The position numbers were made by a program, and so were the translations under genes. A DNA stretch of 64,000 nucleotides from Chromobotia macracanthus (lineage: Eukaryota > Chordata > Actinopteri > Cypriniformes > Botiidae), in the NCBI GenBank assembly GCA_036877525.1, contig JAZGTH010000100.1, positions 1 to 64,000 on the forward strand. Direction: 5' to 3'. Position 1 is the first letter of the stretch, and each line of letters begins with the position of its first letter. The notes under the pieces are model-generated. The model saw only the letters and a list, made by a program, of their open reading frames with translations, had not been told where the DNA came from and ran no database searches. Positions 17,466 to 29,792 of this stretch are shown one piece after another.

Positions 17466-20400
17466 CATTAATTTTTGATTTCCTTTTTATCTGAACACCT
17501 TAAAACTCAAAAGGAAATAAGACCTTTTGTTTTTTCTATTTTGCATCCTTGGAGATGACTTCTTGAGCCGTTTGATTTGTTTTAGATACAACTGACTCTT
17601 CAAAGACTTGTTGAATGATCAGAACTGTAATGCAGTCATCAACTGGTGACAGATAACTCAATAAACGCCTGCCGTTCTTTTGGTTCCACCAGTGATGAAA
17701 GTGTTTTCTAATTCTGGAGTATAGGAACCCTCAGGGTGAGCATAGTGCTGGTATTTTTCTTTGTTGAAAGAAGGTTCCAGAAGATTCTCCAGATGGCATA
17801 GGCCTCCTTTTCCCGCAGAGCCTTTCCTGCTGTAAATTGACTGGGTTTAGTATCTATCGGCCAGCTCTGTAAACTGGGCCACAGATCTAATTGCTCTTTC
17901 ATGCAGTGCAAATTCAGAGGGGAAAAGACTTCGACGGATGCTAGCCTACAGCACGCAGAAGGCAACATGGTGGATGTAAATTCACAAAAATGTAAATGTT
18001 TCTTACAGAAAAATACACAAAATGCATTTGCTAGCTGACGACTCTGTCTATTCACATGGTCCAGAAAGTACAGGCAAATGACCATGGCCACATCATTGAC
18101 TGGAAAAATTATTTTAATTATGATTACAAAATGACACAATCTGGACTGTGTGTGCATGTGCTTTCAAAGTTTATTGCACTGTTAACAATCGATTCCTACT
18201 ATGGACAGTTGAGTTGTATTGTTTCCTGTCTTAGCATTTTTATGTCTTTCTTTCCTGTAATTCATAGCCTGCAGTAAACAACAGAAAGGTTTTATGTTTA
18301 AACCAATACCTTGTGCTCTTATTAGTAAGCGCTTTTAACCAAATCAATTGTTGCTTCAAATTAGTGTATCAGAAGCAATAAAGTTATCCATAATTCTTTT
18401 CAACCACGACCGTACTGGCGTTAGACAGAAGACTTGGCAGCTGTTATTACTGGAGGTTGCTAAGCAGCTTGATTCACTCAGCCAGCTTGTCTGTCGTCAC
18501 AATACATCGGATTGGCTGTCATTTGCCTGTTACAAAACATGTGCACACCTTTGTTCCTCGCTGCTATTTTTGGACCCGTATGGGTAAAGAACACAAAGAA
18601 GTTTATAATCTGATTGACCATTAGCTCTCTTAAGTTGAAATTTTGGTGGACAATTCACAGAGATAATGCTTTTTTTTAGAAGACTGATGCAAAACGATCA
18701 AGTAGATGAGATTTTGGTACAGCATGGTTACATTGGACACCTTTAGCTCTGGGCCGACTGTATGCTAATGAGGCATGAACTAATGAACTTTTTTCTCTTC
18801 AACTAGAGATAATTTGCCGGTCATAGGTTAAATAAAGAACCCGTAACAACTCTGTAATCAGTCTGTGTCTGTTACAGATATCTGTGGCTTTGGCACCTGG
18901 AATTGTGGGTTGTCAAAACAAATCTTCTCACGTTACACCTGAGGAGGCAATTGTACATACACACCCATGTAACAGGCAGGGGAGGGAATGGTGTATTATC
19001 TTTGCATCTAAAACACTAAGTGATTAATATGGTGTTGATTTTACATATGTCAAGCATGTCTTGATGTGTAGTTGAGTCCACGTGAAATTTAAATAGACTC
19101 TTGTTTTCCTAATGCACATTCATGGTCTTATTGTGCATGATTCATCTATGCATTTTATTACAACGGAAAAAATGTTTGTATTTATAATCTTTCAAAATGC
19201 AAGCTTGCTCTGCCTCTGAACTGACTTTCTTTTTTGTGATGTCACCAGTTCTTTTTAAACCCCTCCCTGCATGTTTATTTCTTGTTAAAATACTTTTGGT
19301 TTACTTGTAAATACGAAACACTAAATTATAATTGGTTATGAATAAAATATAATTGGTTTTACTTGACTTTAAGTAATGTGCAAGTTATCAAAGTTAATGG
19401 CAAAACTAATTATTCTGAAAGGTGTGTAAAATTGACATTTGTAAAAGTTAGAGGCATTTCAAGAAAAATCATTTTATGTTTGTGTTGGAATGAATCGGCT
19501 GTTCATAAGATATATTGTAACACACTTACAATAGTCGACAGACTAAAACATTGAATAGCCAGTTTAAGTGTGTCATGGTGTTCTTAATCTTTTTTTGGAA
19601 GCTGGTGCTGATGTTTTTTTAACTCAAGCAGAAAATCTCCTGCATAACTGTCTTCTGCAACAATGTACGCTTAGTCTTTACAGCCCAGTAGTTGCTGTGT
19701 TTATTTTTGTTTCTCAAGTCATCTTACAGTAAATGGCCTGGAGTTACAATCATGACATTATGGTTTATTTTGAAAGCCTTAAGTTTGAGTGGCCAAACCA
19801 CTAATTTAGGATAATCATGGTGTTTGATAACCGGAAGCTTTAATGCTATTTCACAGCCTTGATTTTGAGTGGGAGAGTGATGTGTGTCACTTCCTCTACA
19901 GCAAAAGCTCTGTCCACAGAGACTATCAGAATATAAGCTCTGTTCCACTATCACCTTTTGCTTTTCACTATCTTCTTCAATTTTGCGTCCTTCCGGAGAA
20001 TCAGCAGCATTCCTAATCAGGTAAACGGAGGAGTTGTAGACCTCCCTCCCAGCTGGGCAATTGAGTGTGGATTCCTAAACGGGGTGGAAAAACCTTCTTT
20101 TCCATTCAGGGTTGTGCTTGATTCAAATGAAATGAATTTCAATGCCGTTCCGGAATTTGATTTGAATTGAGCTGGTAAATGGTGCAGAATTGTGCCTTCA
20201 GTTTGAATGTAAGAAAGTAGAAATTTGACAATTCATGTAGCTTCTGTAAGTTTTTCTTAATAGTATTTTTTGTATGAACTACCCAAGCATGTTACAATGA
20301 TTGTTACAGAAATTTTATGGGTGAACAGAATTAGTTCAAAATTGTTTTTGTTGTGTTGTTACATTTTGTTTAGCTTTTCTTTGTCCTTCTTTCTTTAATT

Positions 20401-21319
20401 TTCTTTAATTCTTTAACAAGATCAGCAAGCCCTGTCTCCACTCACTTCAGAGATGGTTAAATGTTAAATAAACCTGATAAATTTACAGTACTCACAGTTT
20501 AGAGGAGCACAAAGCTTGTTTAGTGAGTCTGGCCATTGTTGTGATGGCAAATATCCCGAAAGGATAAGCGTGGGCTTCCAGCTGGAGAGAAGAAAAAGAA
20601 TGATAATCACATGTGGAACTGGATCTGACAACACGTTTGCTAAATGGAATCGGAACATTGATATTGAGTTTCAGAAATCCAGTGTATACCCAGAGGGGCT
20701 TTCAGAGGGTCAGTATTGGGCCTTTGCAAAAGAGAGATGAAACACAAGCATAATTCATTTCTGTATTAACTGTATTGTTCTTAAATCCATTCTTACATAA
20801 TACAGTTTACACAAAACATACAGTTTACACAAAAGTTCTTTTTGTGTTTCACAAACAAGGGCCCATTAAGGGGCCCAGTGAGGAAATTTAGTTTGTCTGT
20901 ACCCAAGCAACTGAGCCTTATAGTATCACTGTTTCTGTTGGTGTCTTTAAACTGCTGTCATTTTTTAAAGTTGTCTTGCAGCCCCTGTTGTTGCGTAATA
21001 ATTGTCTGATAATTTTTTGGACTTTACACTGTTCCGGAAAGCTCGACATGCTTCCATTCACAGTTGTTTCTGTTAGCATTCTGTCACTCGAGAGGTTTCA
21101 CACGTGTGACTGCGGTTACAGGATAGCTCATGCAGCATACAGTAGAGGGGATGCACAGGATTGCAACCAGATTATTGAAATGAGGTGGTGGAGTTTCAGT
21201 TTGGTTTTAGGGAGAAGTTATTACCACAATGAAATCAACATGCTGTGGCATTTTGGCAAACGGTAAAGCAGATGAATTAAAAGATTAGGCCATGAAAAAT
21301 AGACAGAAGTGGGTTATAA

Positions 21320-21505
21320 CTAGGCATCCAAACAACTTGAAAACAGAATTGAGAAGGGCCTATTGGGCCAATAACCAACTAACCAAAGCATCCTAACAAC
21401 CGTATAGCACTGCATTAAAGTAATTCAGACCACCTTGATAATCACACAGCAATTGGGGATAATCACCTTGGCAACCACCCACAAAAGTCTAGCATTGTGG
21501 CAGTT
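21320..21505 (+). repeat. Degenerate CTAGCAACC-type repeat
   Basis: Contains repeated variants of (a)ccaactaaccaaagcatcc, taacaaccgtatagcactgc and ttggcaaccaccca, spaced about 20-40 bases. The same vocabulary recurs at 33298-33355, 41168-41320 (inverted) and 62449-62545. Confidence 0.5.
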
Positions 21506-22111
21506 TTACATAAGCAAGTATGTTTTTGTTTTAAAGTCCTGTAAGTTTATAATTGCATTGGATTCAGTGGCTTCAGTGCACAATGTGGTTAAGCTATTTG
21601 CTTAGTTAGGGCATTAAGTCTATGACTTACTAATACAATCAAGAAGTTGACAGATTGCCAGTGAAAATGTCAACACGGAAGGTTATATTTGGCCTCTGCA
21701 TCTGGCTCATTGTGGTCAGTTTTGAGTGAGTAAAAGAATCTGCGTGATCAGTCTAATCTTTGGCCCTTGAATAGTACGATTAGCTGGCTGCTGTCTCCTG
21801 ACATAAGCCTTCACTGACAGCCCCACTGTTGCTCGAACCTGCTTCAGGCCAGGTGGAAACAGAGGATCATGGGAAAGACACTTGCCCTCAAACATGGGGT
21901 TTAGACAATCCCGTTTACATCTAATCACAAAGCTTCTCTGTTAACTTGACAGAATCGTGAACACTGTCAAAAGTATGAGGAGGAGCAGTCAGGTTTTAAA
22001 ATAGCATCCCAATTTCTGCCCTTCTTTCTGGTGTTTTTTAACCTGTCACTTCGAAGTTCACAAGAAATGCATGGACTGGTAAAGCGTACTGATACAGATA
22101 GCTGATAGCTT

Positions 22112-22167
22112 GAATGCCGTGTAAGTTTCTTTGAATTAGAGCGTCTGCCAAATGTGTAAATGTAAAG
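22112..22167 (+). repeat. SINE tail fragment
   Basis: Contains gagcgtctgccaaatgtgta and aatgtaaag, the 3' tail motif shared with the SINE at 31698-31835 (gcatctgccaaatac...atgtaaatg). No tRNA-like head is preserved. Confidence 0.5.
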
Positions 22168-25100
22168 TGGGATGTCTTCTGTCTACTACTAATAGAAAGT
22201 GTAGTGCGTAAACTAACTGCTAACTAAAAACTGCAATGCGATTTAAAAACTCCAATGTTTAGTAAAAAAAGGTTTTATTTCATTTTATTGATTTATCCTT
22301 AAAGTAATATGGTTTATTAGCAGTACTGCGGGATGTTGCCAGGCACGGTAGAAACTTTCATAGGTGTGTGGTTATTGGCATTTTACAATGCTTTAAAACC
22401 ATTTGTGCAGTATTTTAAAGATGGAAGTATATGTTTTAGTAAATGTGACATTGTGCAAAAGAAGGTTCATGCATTATAATGACCGTTTAACAGGAGGATG
22501 TGAACATGGTCTGTGGTGTTACACACAACTGTAACTCTTCACATGAACATTTCACCCAAAGTGCAGATGGAGAGGATGTGGATCCACTGGAAGGGAATGC
22601 AGGTCTTTCCACTCTTTTACAGTATTTGGTTCATTAGGAGAACATCTGTTTTGTGTCGTCTTCTGTGAGATCTATCAGGCACTGCGGTGAGCCTGTGGAC
22701 TAATAATAAGCAAATATTAAAGCTGCAATCCATGACTTATACCTATCTATCGCCATCTCTGTTTAAAACATAAAATTACAGGTTACTTTACATTCTTTTA
22801 CATATGTTGAAGTGAAATTAAGCCAGACTGACATCCTGGGAAATCGGACAGACAGCCCGAATTCTAAATCGTTATTATAAGCTTATTGTGAATCAAGGTA
22901 AGGTAAGAGACAGTTTTCAGCACTGATTGGTCATGTATGTTCGCAATAACTGAATTAGTTTACTTTTAACCAGAAAAGTTATGGATTGTGGCTTTAATCT
23001 CGCTTGAATTTTGTCTGTGGCCATTTGATTTCACTTTGGATGTCTGAATATTAGATATTATGGTCACAGAATCTTGTGACTTTTATGATTTTTAAAGACA
23101 TTTCCACATAAACAAAAGGCTTCCTTTTTGACTGAATGAAACAATCTGACGGTTGAATTGGCTGCGGCACTGATTTACCATGGTCGAGAGACTCCATAAC
23201 TACATTGACCAATCAAGATCTGCTGTGGGAGAACAAGCATGTGATGCACAAAAAGGGAAATTCCTTTGCCCTCAGAAAACAACTTCTCTTAAACTTTCAA
23301 AATGTATTGACACTATCCATGTATTATTATGATTCATAATCATTGGTTTAAATCTGTTATATACATTTTATGGACTTTATATGCATGCCAAACCTCATTT
23401 TCTTTCAATATCAGACTTTTAGCCAACATATAACTACTAAAGCCACAAAGTCCTATGTAACTATGTAGTAAAGTTGCATTTTTTGGGACACACCTGCCCT
23501 GAGTCTTATTATTTAATGTACCCATCAAAAAAACAGTGCAAGGTCTTTTGTTTTCCCTTTGTATCGCTGTCACAGGCTGAATAGTGTTGTAGCAGGGCAG
23601 CTGGTTTCAGAACTACATGAAGCAATATCTGCTCAGCACATGACATCATGTGACGGCTGTGGAGTGCCCTCCCCTTAGATATTTGTTCACAACATCCCAG
23701 GAGAGATTCTGCCAAGTCAACAAAGCACTTCCACGGCATTTGCTCACAATGGGACTATTCTGGCTATTTCTACATACACTTTTAACTTTGTTGAGTGATA
23801 CTTACTGCAGCACGTAATTTTTTTTTTCCTTCACTCAGGCTAATTCTGGGATCGGGGAGATGATTTAAACCCTTTTTTTCACTAATTACTTGCTGAACGT
23901 AATTAAAAAGGCGTACTTCATGTTACTATCTAATAAGCTTGAAACGATTCCCTTGTGGAACCACAGGCCCTGAAGACGTGTGTAACACTATTAAATCTTT
24001 ACCAACCTGATGATGATTGTCATTTTTTCGTTTCTTCCTGTTTTATCTCCAATTTATCAACCTCCTAATGATGTTGAACTCATTTTGTGTCACTTAATAG
24101 TCTTCAAAAAAAGTTTATATGTTGAATGCTTTATTCCATTTACACTTTTGGGGATTCTAACTGTGTAACCGCAAATTCTGGCTATTGGGCCCTCTAAAAG
24201 TCTTTGAATTTCATATGCTGATTAGAGTTACATTTCTTCTTTAGTGATGTGTCCTCGTCAGATACCCTTTCACAAAAATGTCTGTATTTTTATTAAGACT
24301 GTTTTCAATCTTAGTTCTTGGTTTAATTGTGTCGTCTGAACCTGACATTGATCTCTGCCCCCACAGATCTTATTTCACATTATTTAGATTATTTGCCTAT
24401 ATAAGTACCATTTGTGATTACTAGTGGCGGCTGCTTTCCATTGTAGATGGGTCACATCTCTAGAGTAAAAAGATGGTGTTTCATTGGCATTTTCTTGTGT
24501 ATACTGGACATGTACTGAATCAGCTGTTTTTTTTTATCTCCACTTGATGTTTAACTGTCATAAGCTTTAATGGCTTATATAAACTCAAGAGTTTATATTG
24601 TGTTATAGATTGTATAAACTCATAATCTCAATTTATTGTAAGGAAAGCCAGGATGGAGACAAGCAATTTAAATGCATGTCCAACTGTTCATCAAAGCTCA
24701 CTTTATATCAAATATTTCCAAAAAAAAACATGACCACTCTGTTTGGTATTGTTGTTTTTTACTGATTGTTGCAGTAGAGATGTACTTGCATCATTTCCCA
24801 GTCTATCATAAATGAAATATCTTCCAAAAGAATGTTAATTTGGAATGTGCACACGTCAGACCAAATATCTTAGTTTGAAGATGATGTATTTGTGTAGTAT
24901 TTGAATGTACCTCCATTACCTGTTCTCTTGCTCTCAAAGCAAAAATTCCTTGAGCCAATTTGTAAACATGTTTACAAAGTATGTTTGCCATCTGGGTCCA
25001 AAGAACACCGACCCTAGTTATCTGCTATGACCTCTGTGGGTCAGCTCAGTGACACCAGAGTATCAACAGACCTGTGGCCTGTGCTGGAAAGGTGTTGTTA

Positions 25101-25858
25101 TTAAGAATAGCCACACTCTGCTTGACAGGTCTGGGAATGCTTAGCTGTCTTTTTCACTCTGTGGTTGGCTGATAGCTGTCTGATAGAAGACAGCTGACAG
25201 GATGGACAGAGAAGTGATGTTATAAGCCAGCTTTTACTTCCACTAAGGTCGAATGAAGGCGGGGCCTAAAATCATGAAGGTTATTTCCTGAAAAGCCTAA
25301 TTCAATTTTAAAACTATTTGCATAGCCCTTTTCACAATACATAATGTTTCAAAGCAGCTTTTTCAAAGAATAGTGCCTTACAAATTCCACAGTGAACAAG
25401 TTAATCTAATAGAATGCTGATATTCTGTTCGTGTAGATATTATACAGATGTTGCTGTTATGCATTAGTAGCTCCCAACTGCTGTGTGGCAACACAGAATC
25501 TATCTAACCATGTATTAAAAAAACATTTTTAGATATCAAGCTTTATTGCCATATAAAAGCAGTGAAAACTTTGCTGATATTTATTACTTATAGAACTTAT
25601 AGATAGAAAAAATGTTCAAGTAAAAAGAAATGTAATTCTGCATGAAGAAAGATTTTTTTTTTTGTTTTGATTTTGGGATCAGCTGTTTCAGGTGCTGAGT
25701 TTGGAATTGTATTCCACCTTAATTACCAGGGAGAAGCAACATTAATGACAACGCCTCTGCTAAAACAAGCATTACTATGAAGGTTTTGCTTTAGAATATA
25801 TTGTGTGTGACAAGCCTTGATTAATATCCTCACAGGATGGTTTTTCTCTCCTCCACAG

Positions 25859-25945
25859 ATTAAGAGAAGCAAATAATGCCCAAAGATTTCTACCGGTCCT
25901 ACTGCTGCAGAAATGACCTGATGCCGAGTCTGGACTAAAGCCAAG
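25859..25945 (+). other. ncoa2: Candidate untranslated exon 2 of ncoa2, carrying a complete uORF
   Basis: Strong acceptor (tttttctctcctccacag) and strong donor (GCCAAG|GTGAGC) bound an 87-bp segment, typical exon size, in the 5' UTR intron. A frame starts at ATG 25876 and ends at TAA 25936-25938: 20 codons beginning MPKDFYRSYCC, wholly inside the exon. Placement between the CpG promoter and the coding exons makes it a likely ncoa2 5' UTR exon, but no transcript evidence was available. Confidence 0.5.
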
Positions 25946-26471
25946 GTGAGCTTAGCTACCTATGATTTACACAGGATGTCTCTCTTCCCTATCAATCTGA
26001 TCCAAAGGGTCCAGTGTGTGTTTCCAAACGTATAGAAATTATAGAAATGCAGCAAACACTTCTGTGATATACAGTGAAATGAGTGAAAGTGAGTTGATGT
26101 GGTTTGCGTGGGTGGTCGGACGTCATTTCCTCCCTGTGTTTGGTTTGAAGAGCAAAAAAAGAACCTTGTTTTCTCTAGTTAGCATCCTAGATATGATTTC
26201 CATTTGTTTCCATATTTCCCTCAATGCATTTCTGTGGAACTCTGGAAGTCTATATTATTAGCAAACATCTAAATCCACAACCTCTTCTATTGCTCTTCTA
26301 TTTCACTCAGAGTGAAAGCAGCATGCGAGCATGTGTTTGGCTGTGTGTCGATGCCACAGCTGCCACCTGCTCCGCCCGAACCATTGCTCCTCTGTCATGT
26401 GACCCAGGAGCAGCCTATTGTGTCAGTTAAAAAGACAAGCGCTTGCTCTGAGGAATTTTCGAGTGTGTGAC

Positions 26472-26487
26472 GGGATGGGAGGGGGGG
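26472..26487 (+). other. G-quadruplex-capable run
   Basis: GGGATGGGAGGGGGGG gives four G3 tracts with 1-2 base loops on the non-template strand, followed by more G-rich sequence to about 26545. It lies 530 bp after the candidate untranslated exon. Confidence 0.6.
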
Positions 26488-29343
26488 AGGTGTCGGGGGC
26501 TGGATTTTCCTGTATGGGGATCGCAGGGGAAGGTTGGGGGTGGGGCAACTGGCACTTCTCAGATGGGATTTGCATTAGCAGTTTGTCAGCTGTCATTAGG
26601 AGCAGATGAGGGTGAGGATAAGCCCCTTTTTGCACACAGTGCTCTCTCCTCCCTTCGTACATGGACTGGCCAATCCATGCACCTTTAAAAAAATTGAGTT
26701 GGTGTCTTGTTTTGATCCAAGTGAAATGTTTTTTTGTGTGCGGTTATAGGAGGAGAGCCCATCCATGTGTCACACTCTGGTTATGCTGAGTGTTGCTGAT
26801 GCATGCAGTGTCAACTTCTCAATACCGTCCGTACGCAGTTCTGGCACATCCACCTCTCCACGTCATCTGCTGTAGTTCTTAAAGGGCCATGTCCTGAATT
26901 TAGAAGTCTGAGCCTTGAACAGTTAACCATGCGTCATCTAAACGTAACTGCTTGCGTAGTAACTATGTAATGTCCCTTTAATTTAATGTGCACGCACGGC
27001 TGGGTACTGTGCGCTGTTCGACCCTAACACTGAACATGGCATAGCAACAGTTTGTAGATAATCCTGTGGCACAGTAGTTGACCTAAAAGAGTAGATAACC
27101 ATAGGAGATGTTTCTGGTAATGCCCATTATGAAATAAACTTTTTTTGAAATAAACTTTATTAACGTTAACATATAAACATGATTAACATTAAGGATAGTT
27201 AATCTTAGGACTTTTTGTAAATTCATGCAGTAACTGACAGAACAACTTCTAATGCACATACGATAATGAGTTAAAAGGGAAAGTGTTTTTTAAAATTTAG
27301 TCTTTTTCTTTTAATTGATAAAACAAAATTTGTCAGATGTCCTTGATGCAGGAGGCTTTTTGGTAAAGCAGTAAGCTCGTGGAAATGCGAACGTCTGAAG
27401 CCTACAGACACTGTTCTGGACATTATGGATTATGTTTGATATTATTTGATGTAGGATGTTACCTTAAGCCTTTGATATGAAGTATCTCTTTAATATACCT
27501 CATTCCATAAACTCTTTGTTTAAATAATTAAGTGAGAGAGGCTCGGACATATGTTAAGAATATTTCTACGAAGCAGGAGGTGGTATTTAAGCTCATAGAG
27601 GATGTAATTTTCCAAGCTCTGTCAGCTGCAGATTGAGGTCCCTCCCACCGAGCGTGCACTGGAGACGTTTATTGATTTTTGCACTGCATCTGTGCCTCTT
27701 GTAACCTAAAACCCATCAATACACATCAGACATTTAACCCCTTCTCTGTTACATGCTCAGTTATGGGAACACAGTTAACCCTGCCTTTAAAAATTCACAG
27801 ACAGGCTGTCTTCAGTGGATGCTGGTGCGAAGACTGTTTCTGATGGGCAGATGAGAGATATCTATTCGTCTTTCTTTAGTTTCCAGCTGTTGGTGTCTTA
27901 TGCCTGCAAGCTGGCCCTGAATCCGACGTTCGCTGCTTAATGTGTTTATTATACAGTGCTGTCCGAGTGGCAGCTTGAAGTGGATGTCAGTTTAGAAGAT
28001 TCATGATTGTGATTGGCTCTGGTAAATGGACGTTGGCTTTTTGGTCCTGCTGCCACTTTAAGACCATTATGTTCTCTGTAATTGTATAGCTTATGAGTGG
28101 CGAGGACATCTCTCTTTTTCTCATTCTATCTCTCTGTACTGAGATATCAAGCCATCTGGGGCAGTGGCTGGAGACCAGGCCTGCGGCTCTGGGGAGGAGA
28201 GAATGTCGATCTTCCCTCTTCTCCCTCTCTCTCTCTCTATCTCTCTCTCTCAATCTCAGTCATAAGCTTGCCTGGCCGCTTTTCCCTCACCCCTTTTCTT
28301 CCTCTGCTGCTTGTTTTTGTGTTTCCTTGGTAGGCAGAGTAGATCTTATAATATCTCTATTTTCTAGCAGCTCTAAGACATACATTCTATCCCTCGCTCA
28401 CTATCGCCATCATTCATTGCTCTGATTGGTGTAATTTCCCTCACTTCCTGTCTCTGCCATTTTCATTAGCTGACGTTTTGTCTTCGGTCTCATTATCGTC
28501 AGCTGAAGAGGCTGTAAACACAGAATCTCCTGCAGATCTCTCCCAGACACTCGCTGCTAATAAAGGCCCATCTGTTCTGCATAACCACAGTCCCTATTGG
28601 CCTTAGGGATCTCTCCGCACTGTAATCAGTAATGTTGGGTAATAGCTGTGGGTTGCTCGTAACAACTCAACACACTCTTGTGTATTTTGGCTCCACAAGC
28701 CACCTCCCCCCACCCCAATATTTAACTTGTTCACCTTTGAGCTAGAGTTGGGCTCTGTGCCATCAGATGAGCAGGGAGGTCAGATTTACGTGGCAAGGTT
28801 TTATGTATGATTATGATGCAATGCTTTTTGGCTTGAATCATGAGCAAGACCATGTACTGTAGACAGATTCATCGAGGCTCAGGCCAGGACGCTGTTCTTC
28901 ATTGAAAGGCTAGTCATTATACAAACCCTTCAAAGACCCCTGAAAAGAGCTGGGGTGAACCATGCAGAAGGGGGACCCTTACAGTACAAGTGCCTACAAG
29001 AACAGGGTGTGTCACTAGTCATGGTTCCTCTGAGATTTTCAAGCCACAAGATTACAGGGATGGCGCATGGAGCTTTGGTGCAAGATGCCTCTTTGTCTGC
29101 TCCAAGAGAATGATGGATTAAGCCTCCCTCCTCCTCTCCTGCCCTCCTCTGCTCCTCTGATGAGGCGTCTGTTCTGCTGGGGTTTCTTTGGCAAGTTTGA
29201 CTTTGCCTTTGGTAGGCACAACACTACCCTGATATAAGCTGCTTCAGCAGCTTCCATCCTGCAGTAGATAGTAGAATTTTGTAGAATCTTCTGCATGTTG
29301 ACATCAAAACCTCAAGGTTGACCCCTATAATTCAAATCTTCAG

Positions 29344-29549
29344 GAAAGTTCACCCAAAATATTTTCTTTCATCATTTGTCAATCCAAACCTATGACTTTT
29401 TTTTTTGCTGTGGAATACAAAAGGTGGTATTTTGAGAAATGTCTCAGTGGTTACAATAAAAGTCAATAGGTGCCACCAGTCATGCCGGTTTGGAATAATG
29501 AGGGTGAATAAATGATGGAGAATTGCATTTTTAGCGAAATATCCCTTTC
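29344..29549 (+). mobile_element. MITE-like element (second near-complete copy)
   Basis: Starts aaagttcacccaaaatattt and ends gcgaaatatccctttc, approximate inverse of the start; internal aatccaaacctatgactttt and aaagtcaataggtgccacca match the family pattern. About 205 bp, non-coding. Confidence 0.7.
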
Positions 29550-29650
29550 AGTTCCATTAAAGATTTCTTGATCCTTGTCCCTCAGCACTGTAGTTGCCAC
29601 TTGCTATATTTGTTAGCTGTAGAGTTTTTTGTTCATCTTTTCCATTGCAG

Positions 29651-29792
29651 GCAAACCTAAAGTTGTAGTCTCTGCATTTTGAAGAGCCCAGACTGTCAGT
29701 CTCCTGTCAGGCAGCAGTCGTCTCTTACTGTGATATCCAACCCATCAGCGGATGTGCTCTGCACACCAAGGGCTTCTCTGACAGCTTCATCA
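29651..29792 (+). other. ncoa2: Weak candidate untranslated exon of ncoa2
   Basis: Good acceptor (cttttccattgcag) and a fair donor (ATCA|GTGAGA) bound 142 bp with balanced composition, unlike the AT-rich flanks. No long frame. The donor's last exonic base is A, not G, so this is less convincing than 25859-25945. Confidence 0.25.

Larger units (their letters stand above)
11771..25858 (+). other. Long first intron of ncoa2 (5' UTR intron)
   Basis: About 14 kb without supported coding exons. It contains the rest of the CpG-rich region, a SINE fragment (13171-13332), MITE-like copies (14606, 17042), a 20-bp minisatellite (15261-15400), a CTAGCAACC-type repeat (21320-21505) and a SINE tail (22112-22167). 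The longest open frame (17708-18157, minus) has no recognisable protein content. Confidence 0.55.
25946..29650 (+). other. ncoa2 5' UTR intron 2 (candidate)
   Basis: About 3.7 kb. Holds a G-rich tract at 26472-26620, a short CT-rich tract near 28215-28255 and a MITE-like copy at 29344-29549. No coding exon recognised. Confidence 0.4.

Noticed and set aside
17708..18157. 149-codon minus-strand frame in ncoa2 intron 1
   Set aside because: No domain, no splice-bounded structure, composition of ordinary intron; length is within chance for 64 kb.
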